From Liolophura sinensis (lineage: Eukaryota; Mollusca; Polyplacophora; Chitonida; Chitonidae), in the NCBI RefSeq assembly GCF_032854445.1, contig NC_088296.1:27647064-27711063 (forward strand): DNA of 64,000 bases, read 5' to 3'. Within the stretch, counting starts at the first letter, position 1; each line of letters begins with the position of its first letter. Under the pieces are notes generated by a model, which saw nothing but the letters and a program-made list of their open reading frames with translations, was not told the origin of the DNA and made no database searches. The position numbers and the translations under genes were made by a program. Below, in pieces: positions 35,100 to 43,530 of the stretch.

Positions 35100-35852
35100 T
35101 CATTCGGAAAGGTCGTTTTTCAGTTCTTGCCGGGCTAGTTTTCGGCCGCGATCTATAAGCTGTTTTTTCGTGCTTTCATCGATCTCTACGGCGTTGAATG
35201 CCTTACGAGACTTGGCGCGTATCTCCTGCTTCAGATCAGAGTAGTTCTTGAGCTCCTGGACGATTTGTCTGAACTCTACCTCTGAAATAACACCATCAGA
35301 TAATGCCATAGACACCAGCGTACGGATGCTGTTAAGTTTGGCCTCAGCCAACAGCCGTATATCGTTATGTTTCTTGGCCTTTGCGTGAAGTCGGCGGCTA
35401 ACAAATTTTCCGGCGACATTTAAGACACCGCAAGCTAGGGCCGCAGCTTCCATGGCCAAGACAGCAGGGGCTGCAATTATTGTTGTGAGTAGTCCCACGC
35501 CTGCAACCCCTAGTCCCAAACCGGCCGTGAGCAGAGCTGAATCAAGGGCCTCGGTGGCCAAGACATCACGCCGGTACTTTTTGTACAAGGCCGGACGGAG
35601 ATCTCGCTCAGATTCAAGCTGATTATGTATTTCGCTGATATACTGCAGACGATGGGCGTGGCCAGTTTGAGCCACGCTCTCCGGGGCCAAGGGGTTTTCA
35701 ACCATAATCGTTGGCGTCCCGCTCTCCGGCGGCGCGGTCGGGGCCAAGGTGTGGTCATCCATGATCGTCGGCGCCGCGCTCTCCGGCGGCAACGGGTTTT
35801 CATCCATGATCGCCGGGTACAGTCGTCCCATATTGCCCGTCCTATGAATCAA
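35100..35852 (-). CDS. Polinton protein with N-terminal repeats and a membrane hairpin
   Basis: An intact 250-codon frame. Residues 15-60 hold three diverged copies of a short repeat (TIMDDHTLAP, TIMVENPLAPES and the preceding IMDENPLPPES). Residues about 105-150 are strongly hydrophobic and glycine/alanine-rich (ALLTAGLGLGVAGVGLLTTI, then AAPAVLAMEAAALACGVLNV), probably two membrane helices. The last 100 residues are charged and helical. I recall similar proteins in other invertebrate Polintons but know no function; membrane interaction of the virion or entry is possible but speculative. It is the leftmost gene, reads towards the left TIR, and is one of the few undamaged frames. The exact start is uncertain, since an ATG at 35,807 inside the frame is also possible. 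Confidence 0.65.
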   Translation of the reverse strand: MIHRTGNMGRLYPAIMDENPLPPESAAPTIMDDHTLAPTAPPESGTPTIMVENPLAPESVAQTGHAHRLQYISEIHNQLESERDLRPALYKKYRRDVLATEALDSALLTAGLGLGVAGVGLLTTIIAAPAVLAMEAAALACGVLNVAGKFVSRRLHAKAKKHNDIRLLAEAKLNSIRTLVSMALSDGVISEVEFRQIVQELKNYSDLKQEIRAKSRKAFNAVEIDESTKKQLIDRGRKLARQELKNDLSE

Positions 35853-35865
35853 TAACGTCGGTCAA

Positions 35866-36166
35866 CTATAAATTGTCCACGTAACTACTAACACGAAAGC
35901 GGCGAAGCCTTATACCGGACTCTAAATAGATTTCCTCGAGATTTGGAATGCCCGCTGTGATGACTCGTATATCCTCGAGAGAGCTCTTGATGGCTGGTTT
36001 GCCCTGGGCCTGTAATTTGATCATAATTCTGAGCCCCCTTCCAACGTTCTCTGCAGGCCACTTTAGTTTCAACCCGGTAATCGTGGAGGAAGGGTGATGA
36101 GAGGCCGTGCCAAGTATGGTGTCTAAGATTAGTATAGATCCAGGGTTTATTCGTAGTGTGGCTCAA
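35866..36166 (-). pseudogene. Small Polinton protein, frameshifted
   Basis: The clean C-terminal part (about 68 codons, 36,072-35,866) reads LKWPAENVGRGLRIMIKL, then ITAGIPNLEEIYLESGIRLR, ending VSSYVDNL. Upstream, codons such as GSILILDTILGTASHH continue in the same frame, while the likely start near 36,166 is in another frame, so one indel lies around 36,130. The product would be about 100 residues and beta-rich. I do not recognise it. It follows the gene at 36,147-36,690 with overlap and precedes the membrane protein at 35,852, as one leftward block. Confidence 0.5.
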
Positions 36167-36690
36167 ACTCGGTTTGCGCGTTAAGACGCACGCTCTCTAC
36201 ACCCTGCGGCTCTTTTAGTGTGAAATAACCTCCTCTTTCCAAAGAAACAAGACAGGTGCTGTTTGGTACGTACGACACGAAATAGTTTCCGGAGTTGAAA
36301 ACTTTTTTCACCTCGGTCCCGGCGGTCTGGACCAACGTCGGGGTCACCTTCACATCTATCAACCAATCTGGGTCGCGAGCTCTGGTAAGAACAAAGCGGT
36401 CTTCAAAGCGAATTAATGAGAGTTTTTGTTCTTCATTCACCTCAGACGGCGACCTGCGCTCTTGCTCTGCAGTGGATGAGACATCTACAAGGGAAGCAAA
36501 AGTGGTAGGTTCTGCTTGCCCCCCCCCCCCCCCCCCCCCCCAACGCCCAAATCTTTTTGCGGCTGTACTTGCCACTTTGAAACTGGAAGGCATAGATTTT
36601 ACCTTCCTGACCTTGAAGTTCGAACTTCGACACATCTGCCAAGTCGCTTAAAGACAGGCACGCAGGCATGGGACCTGCTGCGTCCACCAT
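36147..36690 (-). pseudogene. Polinton protein of unknown function split by a C23 tract
   Basis: The ATG at 36,690 opens a frame beginning MVDAAGPMPACLSLSDLA that runs into a stretch of 23 C on the plus strand (36,519-36,541, poly-Gly in translation). Beyond it the coherent protein continues in another frame, with EEQKLSLIRFEDRFVLTRAR and GNYFVSYVPNSTCLVSLERG, to the stop at 36,147. About 175 residues in all. The start lies three bases from the end of the penton-like gene, so the two are tightly coupled. The beta-strand-rich C-terminal half could be a small capsid-associated domain, but that is a guess. The homopolymer may be a real expansion or a sequencing artefact; its true length decides whether the gene is broken. 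Confidence 0.6.
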
Positions 36691-36692
36691 AC

Positions 36693-37352
36693 TCAATGTA
36701 TTTCTAAGGTAGCACTGAGGTACCCTATATTCATATACTTGCCGTCTTTATCTAAAAGCGCTACGGTCAACTGCGTTATATAGTCGACGCGCAAGGCTTT
36801 GTACTGTGGGTTGGGAAATGAAACCGTCTTCCCGCAGTTAATCCCTTCACCAGTCACGGCGATGGCCTTAAGTAGCGTGGAACCTCCACCGAAATCTGAG
36901 GTTATTCTCACGTTTTCTGAGGTGCTCAGTTCATCTAAATGCACGAAGACTTCTTTGTGTGGGACCAAGTTAGGTAGCTTATCACCTTCCGCAGTCTCCC
37001 CAATGATCATAATTTCGTCGGAGAACCCTAAGATGGGGGCAAGCTCTTGGAGTAATATGTAGGCATTTTTAGGGAGGGTAAGGACTAGGTGGCCCGTAGC
37101 TTCATTCATTCCCAGAGAAACCCCATGCGGGCAGAATATATTGTTGTCCAGCGTACAGACATTGTAGTAGCCCGCCGGCACTCCAACACGTTTGCTATTA
37201 AGCAAGAAGCCCACTCCGGAGGGGATATTCACCCAGGTCGGGTAGAATGTTATCTCGCGAAGGGCGGTTTTAAGGCGGCCGTCGAGGTTGTTAAGGGCAT
37301 GAGGCAGCGTGTGCTGTGCCCCATTTAGAATGTCAGTCAATGTGATGAACAT
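36693..37352 (-). CDS. Penton-like minor capsid protein (putative)
   Basis: An intact 219-codon frame starting MFITLTDILNGAQHTLPHAL. Features typical of the single-jelly-roll minor capsid proteins of Polintons are visible: an early EITFYPTWVNIPSG segment, a LPKNAYILLQELAPILGFSD segment in mid-protein, HKEVFVHLDELSTSENV near residue 135, and a final ITQLTVALLDKDGK strand pair. In this group the penton occupies fivefold vertices of the virion. The assignment rests on remembered family features and is moderate. Its start lies 17 bp from the start of the divergent gene at 37,370, so the pair probably shares a promoter. It is noteworthy that this frame is undamaged while the major capsid gene is wrecked. 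Confidence 0.65.
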   Translation of the reverse strand: MFITLTDILNGAQHTLPHALNNLDGRLKTALREITFYPTWVNIPSGVGFLLNSKRVGVPAGYYNVCTLDNNIFCPHGVSLGMNEATGHLVLTLPKNAYILLQELAPILGFSDEIMIIGETAEGDKLPNLVPHKEVFVHLDELSTSENVRITSDFGGGSTLLKAIAVTGEGINCGKTVSFPNPQYKALRVDYITQLTVALLDKDGKYMNIGYLSATLEIH

Positions 37353-37369
37353 CTTACGGAATAGCCACG

Positions 37370-38190
37370 ATGAACAGTGAGGCTTACAGATTCAAAAGAG
37401 AGGCCACGTACAAGGCCGGGGCATTTCATAGTATCCAAACCCACGCAGAGCAGCTCACGCGATTTGACATCTACATCGATGAAAAGAAGGCCTTTTCGGT
37501 CCATTTCACAGATGTGTTTGTCAAGTACCGGCTGCCAAAGACAACCAGCAATTCCATTGTTCGGGCCTGGAACACCAACCGTATGCAATTCTGGCAGAAC
37601 CAAGTGAACTTCGCGGTTACGGCGTATCTGCAAAAGACCATCTTCTCGCCCCCGATCAACGAATAAGGGCCCTGTACACGTTCCATGTTTATTACCAATT
37701 TAGGTGGGTCTTGGAAGAGATCCAGGCTCCCCTGCCGCAAGACAGAGAGGTGACATTCGAAAACCCCTACGACAAGAGGTCCTATGAGAAGATTTGTAGG
37801 GAGTTCCACGTAGATACGCACACAGACTGGAGGCGCAGTGGGGTGAATCACGGCCTCGGAGTGGCATATTACTATGTCCCGTGAACGGGCTACAGCCCCA
37901 TTGGCGATGGGACCTTCGATCCGAGCAGGATATCGTTCTCTGGAAAGCCTACAGCGCTCCACGTCGACTACATCGAGCAGGACGCCGAGGAGGCTTGGGG
38001 GGCGTTCATTGTCGACACATCCCAAGGATTCACGCAGCCGGGCGTAGAGCGCCTAAACGATTCCATCGGGACATACGTGTGGGCTATTCTAGGCGCCCAA
38101 GCGCAAACAAGAGCGCGTATTCTAGGCGCGGGCACAGCACGGGCACATGCCCCCGCCGGACCCACCAGTCAGCGCCAACTTTATCGCTAA
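37370..38190 (+). pseudogene. Conserved Polinton-lineage protein, unknown function, broken
   Basis: The first 98 codons are open (MNSEAYRFKREATYKAGAFH, then FDIYIDEKKAFSVHFTDVFV), ending at a stop at 37,664. The protein continues in another frame from about 37,680 (VTFENPYDKRSYEKICREFH) and is interrupted by an in-frame TGA at 37,882-37,884. It then carries a distinctive segment, AFIVDTSQGFTQPGVERLND followed by YVWAILGAQAQTRARILG, near the end. Total length would be about 270 residues. I believe this segment is conserved among Polintons of invertebrates, but I do not know its role; a structural protein is likely from its place among capsid genes. The 3' end overlaps the converging gene that ends at 38,122. 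Confidence 0.6.
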
Positions 38191-39170
38191 TCCCAGCGTC
38201 GAGATCGCCATCCCAATTGCCGTGAGAATGGAGACCACGGTTATTCCCTGCTCCCGGAAGTGGGTGCGGACGCGCTCGGCCAGAGTGGTATCCTTGTGTA
38301 GGATGCGATCGACCGTCTGCTTGATGTGGCGTATTTGCGTGCGCAGGGCTACGACCGTTGAAGAGGCTGCTTCGAGCCGGGCCGCCCTCTCGTCCTCGAG
38401 ATTCCTTATCCGGTCTGCGATCCGACGCAGGGAGAATTCATTAGGGGCCTCCTCCAACTTCTGTTTTTGTTTTGCGATGTCCTTATCGAGACTTGACAGC
38501 TTAGCGAGGTTATTCGCGTGTTCGCCTTCCGAGGTCTACAGTGCCTTGTCAAGCCCCAGAAGTTCTCGCATGGGAAGAGGAGGGTCGTTTATCGTTTCAA
38601 GAGCCCACCCGACCTCACTATCCGTCAAGCTTGTTTCCATTGTGTGGACAGCATCAGTGGCCTTCTTCGCTGGTTGGTTTAAACCCTTCAGCTCCATGGT
38701 ATCTGCCTCGCCGGCCGCGGCACCGAGTTCGGAACTCGCTGTCTCCAGGGCTGCGACTGCTGCCGGAGACAATAATTGCTGTCTTGCTGTTCTCCAGTTT
38801 GGAAAGTTCATCTCCTTCTGAACAACCTCAACCCCTCCGTTACTGGCGATTGTTGAGAAGGCTAGCGGTTCACCTGATGTTTTGTGGGTGATGTACAGAT
38901 TGGGGTAGGCCACGAGTCGCAGACGCCCTTCGACAAGCTCAAAATTCGCGAAATCGATATGTTCTGGGGCAAGGCGATCCCTCTTCGCCAAGAATTTGCA
39001 ATAAGAATTCATGGTGGTCCGCGTCAGCTCTTGTTGAAGGTTTCTGGCGGTCGCACCCCGGCTTTGTTGCTCGGGAACATCATCACCTGCAGGGAGGGGG
39101 GTCTGTTCGTCGACGTTGTTGTCCTCTCTGGCGTCGTCGAATGTCGGGTTACAAAGTCATTGTCTGCCAT
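38122..39170 (-). pseudogene. Coiled-coil and membrane-anchor Polinton protein, broken
   Basis: One frame runs from 39,012 to 38,122 with a single in-frame amber codon at 38,536-38,538. The first part contains FANFELVEGRLRLVAYPNLY. The second part is a heptad-rich helix (RRIADRIRNLEDERAARLEA), then one membrane segment (ITVVSILTAIGMAISTLGLA), and a short Gly and Cys-rich end (GGSGGGMCPCC). The likely true start is the ATG at 39,170 (MADNDFVTRHS), which lies in another frame; a G6 run at 39,096-39,101 is the probable indel site. Polintons commonly carry coiled-coil proteins of unknown role. The start is 41 bp from the divergent capsid gene at 39,212. Only two lesions separate this from a roughly 345-residue product. 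Confidence 0.65.
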
Positions 39171-39211
39171 AATCCTCGTATTGGACTTTCAAGGTATGCC
39201 TTCAATACACA

Positions 39212-40507
39212 ATGGATGCATACGGACGCAAGCTAAACCCCTTCAGAACACTCCGTAAGCCTCTCGGGGTACAAGGTGTACGGCAGTCCGTGGTCGTCAC
39301 CAATAACCCGAGAACGATCGACCAGAATCAACTACTTTCGTTCCGCTTCCCCAACCTTGGGCCAAATGACGTCATTGTGCCCGGTACCATGCGCTTGGCC
39401 TTCTCGATCGCGGTCAATTCATCCGACCTGAACCCCACAGTGGTCGGGAATCTCGGACGCGCAGTAGTCAAGAAAACCACGATCAAAATCAGCGGGAATG
39501 AGGTAATGTTCATCGACGACTCTGATGTGTTTCATTTCTACGGCGACTTATAGCTGACCAAAAACGAATGGGAGAATGTGGTCTATCAAGGCATCGGCAG
39601 CGGCATCGGGAAAACATGTTTAAACTTCGAGTCGGAGCGGAGGACGCAAGTGACGACGATGCTGGAGAAAATGCCATCGCTCACGCCTTTGGCAACCGGT
39701 TCCACATCCCGCTAGACTTTGAGCTTCTAGATAGCCACATGTCATTCTACCAGAGTGCCTTGGCCGACCGACTGGAGTACGAACTGACGTTCAACGATTA
39801 CGGCCGGGTCATGAAGAAAACAGGTGATGCCGACGCGACTTACACCATCGACAACATTAGCCTGGAGTTCTATGTGGTCACCGAAGAGGAGCTCGCTAGA
39901 CAGATCCGCACCCAGTTTGCCGGGGCGTCTCCATACTGTATGATCGCGTCCTCCCACACCGAAAGCTTGTAAAGGACAAGTCTGATACTCTCTGGAACAT
40001 AAACCTGAACATGCCCGCGAGATCAATGAAAGGCATCCTCATGCTGTTCGAGGCTAAAGGAACTCCGTGGAATAGGAGGTCGGAATCCTTCTACAACCCG
40101 AAGATCAACAAAGTAGAAGTCACAATAGAAGGGGTCCCCAATCAGCTGTACAGCCAGGGCATGCGGGCGTACCAGCAATGGGACGAGGTCAAGAAGTTCT
40201 TTGCCAGCTCACCCTTAAGAAGCGGGACCCCGAGGTGGCCAGGGTCGTAAAAGACTTGGGCCTGGCAAACGTGTCCCTGGAAGAGTTCTTGACGCACAAG
40301 CACGCCTTCTGGCTTGACCTTCGGCCAAGCGACGATGACGAGCTGCATGGCAGTGGGAGGCGCGTTCTGAACGCCAGCGAGGGAAATACGATACAGGTTA
40401 CAGAAGAGAGAGAAGAGCCCGGAGTGTTGAACGTATATCTGTATGTGATCATGGACGCAAAGCTGCACATCCAGGATGGTGGATTCGTCAGCGCGCTTTA
40501 TTGCTGA
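39212..40507 (+). pseudogene. MCP: Major capsid protein (double jelly-roll type), broken
   Basis: Four consecutive pieces in different frames make up the gene: 39,212-39,553 (starts MDAYGRKLNPFRTLRK), 39,600-39,950, 40,011-40,215 and 40,215-40,507. The N-terminal piece has FRFPNLGPNDVIVPGTMRLA and VVKKTTIKISGNEVM; the second has GNRFHIPLDFELLDSHMSFY with LEYELTFNDY; the last has LHGSGRRVLNASEGNT and VYLYVIMDAKLHIQDG. Lengths (about 430 codons) and strand-rich layout fit the double jelly-roll capsid proteins of Polintons, which form the hexagonal capsomers. Breaks are a TAG at 39,551-39,553 and frameshifts near 39,600, 39,930-39,990 and 40,210. It precedes the packaging ATPase and overlaps its start. 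Confidence 0.72.
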
Positions 40508-41090
40508 CGCCCACTGCGCAATTATCAGTGGGCAGACGGGATGCGGCAGAGCAGTCTTCATGCTGGACCTGCTTGAGAGCCCTTTCCGCGGTTACTTTCA
40601 TCACATTGTGGTCCTGTGCCCCACTCTTAAGTATAACAAGGCGTACCTGCGGCGATGGATACTGTCTGACCCAGAGGTCTATTGTTTGGACCCCGGCAAG
40701 CGTCTCAACGACCTTCTGAGAGCTTTCTACAGTTTGTTCGAAAGGGAACCCACCTTAAACATCATCGATGATTGTAGCGCGTTGAAGGCGATGATGAAGG
40801 AAAACAAAATGCTGTCATTCATAGCTTTCTCGGGCCAGCATGCAGACCAAAGCGTTTGGGTCCTCACTCAGAAATACAACGCCGTCCTCAAAGACTTTCG
40901 CGAGCAGACAAAGTGGGTGGCTTTCTTCAACTGCAAAGATCGGCACTCGTTCGAAAAATGCCTGAAGGAGAACGACGTCATCGCTACCGAGAGCGAAAAG
41001 GCAGAGGTTCGACAGTTGCTCAAGGACAATTTGCATTCTAAGCTCCTGCTAAAGACTGATACGCCCAGCACATATCAGGATTTATATTAG
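40476..41090 (+). CDS. ATP: Genome-packaging ATPase (FtsK/HerA superfamily)
   Basis: An uninterrupted 204-codon frame. Residues 18-26 are the Walker A region (ISGQTGCGRAVFMLDLL), but the expected Lys-Thr/Ser pair reads Arg-Ala, so ATP binding would be impaired. Walker B is LNIIDDCSAL near residue 95, followed by FIAFSGQHADQSVWVLTQKY, which fits the sensor region of the family. Such ATPases (A32 type in poxvirus-like and adintovirus-like viruses) pump DNA into the capsid. The annotated ATG overlaps the capsid gene by 32 bp. The length is near the usual 200-250 residues. Open but probably inactive given the Walker A changes. Confidence 0.8.
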   Translation: MVDSSARFIADAHCAIISGQTGCGRAVFMLDLLESPFRGYFHHIVVLCPTLKYNKAYLRRWILSDPEVYCLDPGKRLNDLLRAFYSLFEREPTLNIIDDCSALKAMMKENKMLSFIAFSGQHADQSVWVLTQKYNAVLKDFREQTKWVAFFNCKDRHSFEKCLKENDVIATESEKAEVRQLLKDNLHSKLLLKTDTPSTYQDLY

Positions 41091-41117
41091 ACGTAGGCGA
41101 CATTTTTCCAATGAAGC

Positions 41118-41712
41118 ATGGATACCGACGAGCTTATAGACGAGATTCTGGGCGCAGATAAGGAGCCTGGCCTCAGCCAACAGCCCGGCCTCAGCCAACA
41201 GCCCGGCCTCAGCCAACAAGATGATGCAGCTCAGGGATAGGCTGGCGGCACTTGCGGCGGGTGGGCAGGCCAAGCGATATGTGGGAAAAGACGTAACGGC
41301 CGGTGAGATCGACGCCATCAGCGACGAAGACGTGGAAAGGTTGTACTCCCGGGACGAGGCTAAGCTCCGTGCGCGGATGGTTAACGGTCTCGAAGGTATG
41401 TTCTTGAGATCATATGTAAGGGCGGCCAGCTGGCTCCTACCTATCCCACCCGAGAATCGACCAATGCTCATGGCACAGCTCGCCAACGACCCATTTGTTG
41501 AACAGGCGCTTAGCAGTGCTAGCTTCTGGCTGTACTACTGCTATGGAAAGTACTTAGCTCCGTTAAGCATGGCGTTGACCACTGCTGAGCATTGCTCATT
41601 TAAACACCACTGCTGTCCTAGAAATGAATCGTATGATCTAGAGGAACATGACTACAACGAATCCGGAAGGCTCGAAGGAAGAGGAGAGGGTGACAGCGGA
41701 TTCTACGAATGA
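41118..41712 (+). pseudogene. Small Polinton protein with 18-bp internal repeats, frameshifted
   Basis: The ATG at 41,118 (MDTDELIDEILGADKE) leads into three copies of PGLSQQ encoded by an 18-bp tandem repeat (about 41,168-41,220) and stops at 41,238. The rest of the protein continues in another frame: MMQLRDRLAALAAGGQAKRY, then ISDEDVERLYSRDEAKL and FLRSYVRAASWLLPIPPENR, ending at 41,712. The repeat is the likely indel site. About 195 residues if continuous. The second part has amphipathic helices and one or two hydrophobic segments near the end. I believe related proteins follow the ATPase in other members of this lineage; function unknown. Its end overlaps the next gene's start. Confidence 0.6.
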
Positions 41713-42111
41713 CAGCCCTGCGAAGAACCCCCCAAAAGTCGCTGCGGGTCGAGCGGGTGCTGCAGCGAGAAAGGCCAAGGCTGAAAAGCTCAAGGACGAT
41801 CTTCGCAAAGCTAAGGCTGCTTTGCTTGGCGCAACTGATTCTACTAAGAAACAGCCGAAGGAACCGGATTCTACGAAGGAGGGGGGAGCCACAGATTTTG
41901 CGAAGGAACCTGATTCTACGAAGGAACGGCACACCAAATCACCCACTGGAGGACGCCACTGGCGTTATTCGGCGTTGGCAGCCTTGCAGTGTTAGTGTTG
42001 CTACGCGTGTGGCGCAGCCGAGATACGGCACAACAAGATATTACGCCTGTTTCTTGGCAAAAACAGAAACTCCTTTTAAATACACGTCGCGACCCTTTCT
42101 ATATAGACTGA
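41648..42111 (+). pseudogene. Lysine/alanine-rich basic protein with C-terminal membrane segment, frameshifted
   Basis: From the ATG at 41,648 the protein is rich in Lys, Ala and Glu (AAGRAGAAARKAKAEKLKDD, LRKAKAALLGATDSTKK) with a repeated (E)PDSTKE motif. In this frame it stops at 41,993, but a second frame from about 41,955 gives a hydrophobic helix, PLALFGVGSLAVLVLLRVW, and a basic tail ending PFYID at 42,111, two bases before the next gene. A basic, DNA-binding or core-like protein with a membrane anchor resembles small core proteins of adenovirus-like elements, but that comparison is only by composition. One frameshift around 41,900-41,960 separates the two parts. Confidence 0.55.
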
Positions 42112-42112
42112 C

Positions 42113-42352
42113 ATGTCTACTCCAACCAGTGACAGAAAAGTGCTAGTCAACGCGGCCTACCACGCCGCTGTGGTCTCTCTCCTGGCTACTGGGTACGCTC
42201 GTCTCGGCCAGATGTTCCTGAAAGGAGCCCTCCCGAAGCTGGACTTAACACCCCGTGACGTTGGCATGGTCATTGCTGATGTAGGCTTGGCCATGTTTTC
42301 GAAGGAGTTATTAATTAAACAGGGGCTCCTTCCTCCCAATATAATCAAGTAG
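42113..42352 (+). CDS. Small hydrophobic Polinton protein, 79 aa
   Basis: An intact frame, MSTPTSDRKVLVNAAYHAAV to the stop at 42,352. Two moderately hydrophobic helices are likely (VNAAYHAAVVSLLATGYARL and VGMVIADVGLAMFSKELLI). It is packed between two other small genes with 1- and 2-base gaps, which argues for a real gene in a rightward transcription unit. Function unknown; a small membrane or minor virion protein is plausible. Confidence 0.6.
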   Translation: MSTPTSDRKVLVNAAYHAAVVSLLATGYARLGQMFLKGALPKLDLTPRDVGMVIADVGLAMFSKELLIKQGLLPPNIIK

Positions 42353-42354
42353 TA

Positions 42355-42800
42355 ATGGCCTCCATCGCAATGATGATGGGCGGTGCCCTGGTAAACGCTT
42401 TGGCCTTCAGCGGGAGCAACTATATGTTTTCGATGCTAAGGAGTTCCGGTGTCGACGAAGAGCGAAAGCGCCATGACCTGTAGAGCAGCTCCAATCCGCC
42501 CAGGAAAAATGGGCCCGAAAACGTACCAAGCGCTTGGACTGGATCAATGATGAACTCCGCCGCCAGGGCCACGCTGTCCAAACGTTCCGGGATGTCGACG
42601 CTGCAATCCGCGAGTATTCTAGGGTCACGGGCAAAACTCTTACACGCAATGCACAAGACGCGCTGCTGAGCTCAAAGCCACAGCTCTCCGATTTTTATGT
42701 GCCTAGTGAAGATCAAAAATACCGCGAGATGACCTTCGTCATCCTGGGAATGTGTGTGGTTGGGGGTGTGAGTTACGGAATCGCAAAACTCACCAAGTAA
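42355..42800 (+). pseudogene. Polinton protein with C-terminal membrane segment, frameshifted
   Basis: The ATG at 42,355 gives MASIAMMMGGALVNALAFSG and stops at about 42,483. The continuing frame has KWARKRTKRLDWINDELRRQ, then FRDVDAAIREYSRVTGKT and a final membrane helix MTFVILGMCVVGGVSYGIAK, ending at 42,800. One indel around 42,475-42,490 separates them. About 147 residues when continuous: a short hydrophobic start, a basic helical centre and a C-terminal anchor. Position directly after the 79-aa gene suggests co-transcription. Function unknown. Confidence 0.6.
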
Positions 42801-42843
42801 TCCGAACTGACTGTGCCGGACTCGCCATCGAGCTTCTCGCCGT

Positions 42844-42951
42844 ATGGCAGGCACGAACTTAGTAGTGAGGTTGATGAGGATCATAATCATCACCGCGAAA
42901 GCCGGGATGATTAACATCTTTTTCGTCGCAAATCTGGTAGATGGCTGCTAG
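42844..42951 (+). CDS. Possible 35-aa hydrophobic protein
   Basis: ATG at 42,844 encodes a short peptide with a hydrophobic core (RLMRIIIITAKAGMINIFFV), ending at a TAG at 42,949. It fills the gap between its neighbours on the same strand. Too short to be sure; included because the spacing fits the packed gene row. Confidence 0.3.
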   Translation: MAGTNLVVRLMRIIIITAKAGMINIFFVANLVDGC

Positions 42952-42965
42952 AATACCTTAATAAC

Positions 42966-43530
42966 ATGGCTAGTAAAGGTGTCTGCTCGCCTGGCAAATA
43001 TCTACTACAGCCCTCGTATGTACTGGAATGGTCGCGCGGCCATCCAGAAACTTGCCACTGCGGCTAAAGTCTCCGAAGATGTGGTCCGGGCCTGGGTGGA
43101 AATGCAGGCTATCTGACAGATCTACTTGTCTGCGCCGCGGAAAATCCCAAGGCCGAAGTTCGATGTGGCTGTGCCTAACGAGGTCCAACAGGCTGACCTG
43201 CTATTTCTTTCCCATGATAAGGTCGGCAAGCGCACCTATAGATACGCTCTTACTGTTGTCGACGTAGCTTCGCGCTATAAAGAGGCAGAGCTGTTGGCCA
43301 CAAAAGAATCTAAAGGGGTCGCTGACGCTCTCACTCGCATCTACAAGCGGGGACCCCTGAGATGGCCGAAGCTTCTCCAAGTTGACCCTGGGCGCCATTT
43401 AATGGGTGCGGTGAGCCAACTGCTGGCCAAACACGATGTCACAGTCCGCCGAGGTCGCGTGGATATCCACCGAGATCAAGGCATAGTGGATCGTTTTAAC
43501 CGTACTCTGGCTGAGCGGCTCTTCGTAGTA
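42966..43530 (+). pseudogene. INT: Polinton integrase (retroviral-type DDE), truncated and broken
   Basis: The reading frame from about 42,964 gives an N-terminal helical region (IYYSPRMYWNGRAAIQKLA, VSEDVVRAWVEMQAI), an in-frame TGA at 43,114-43,116, then the rve catalytic core. First catalytic Asp: NEVQQADLLFL. Second: LLQVDPGRHLMGAV. The third position, normally Glu, lies in GIVDRFNRTLAERLF and is Asp here, 34 residues after the second. The only upstream ATG (42,966) is in another frame, so a further indel is likely. The core stops matching after LAERLF at about 43,525, where the sequence becomes the antisense of the helicase gene, so the C-terminal part (often a chromodomain) is gone. The enzyme would cut and join element ends to host DNA. 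Confidence 0.82.

Noticed and set aside
37881-38225. Alternative plus-strand frame of 114 codons, and frames such as 38,147-38,821
   Set aside because: They are GC-driven shadows of the genes at 37,370-38,190 and 38,122-39,170.
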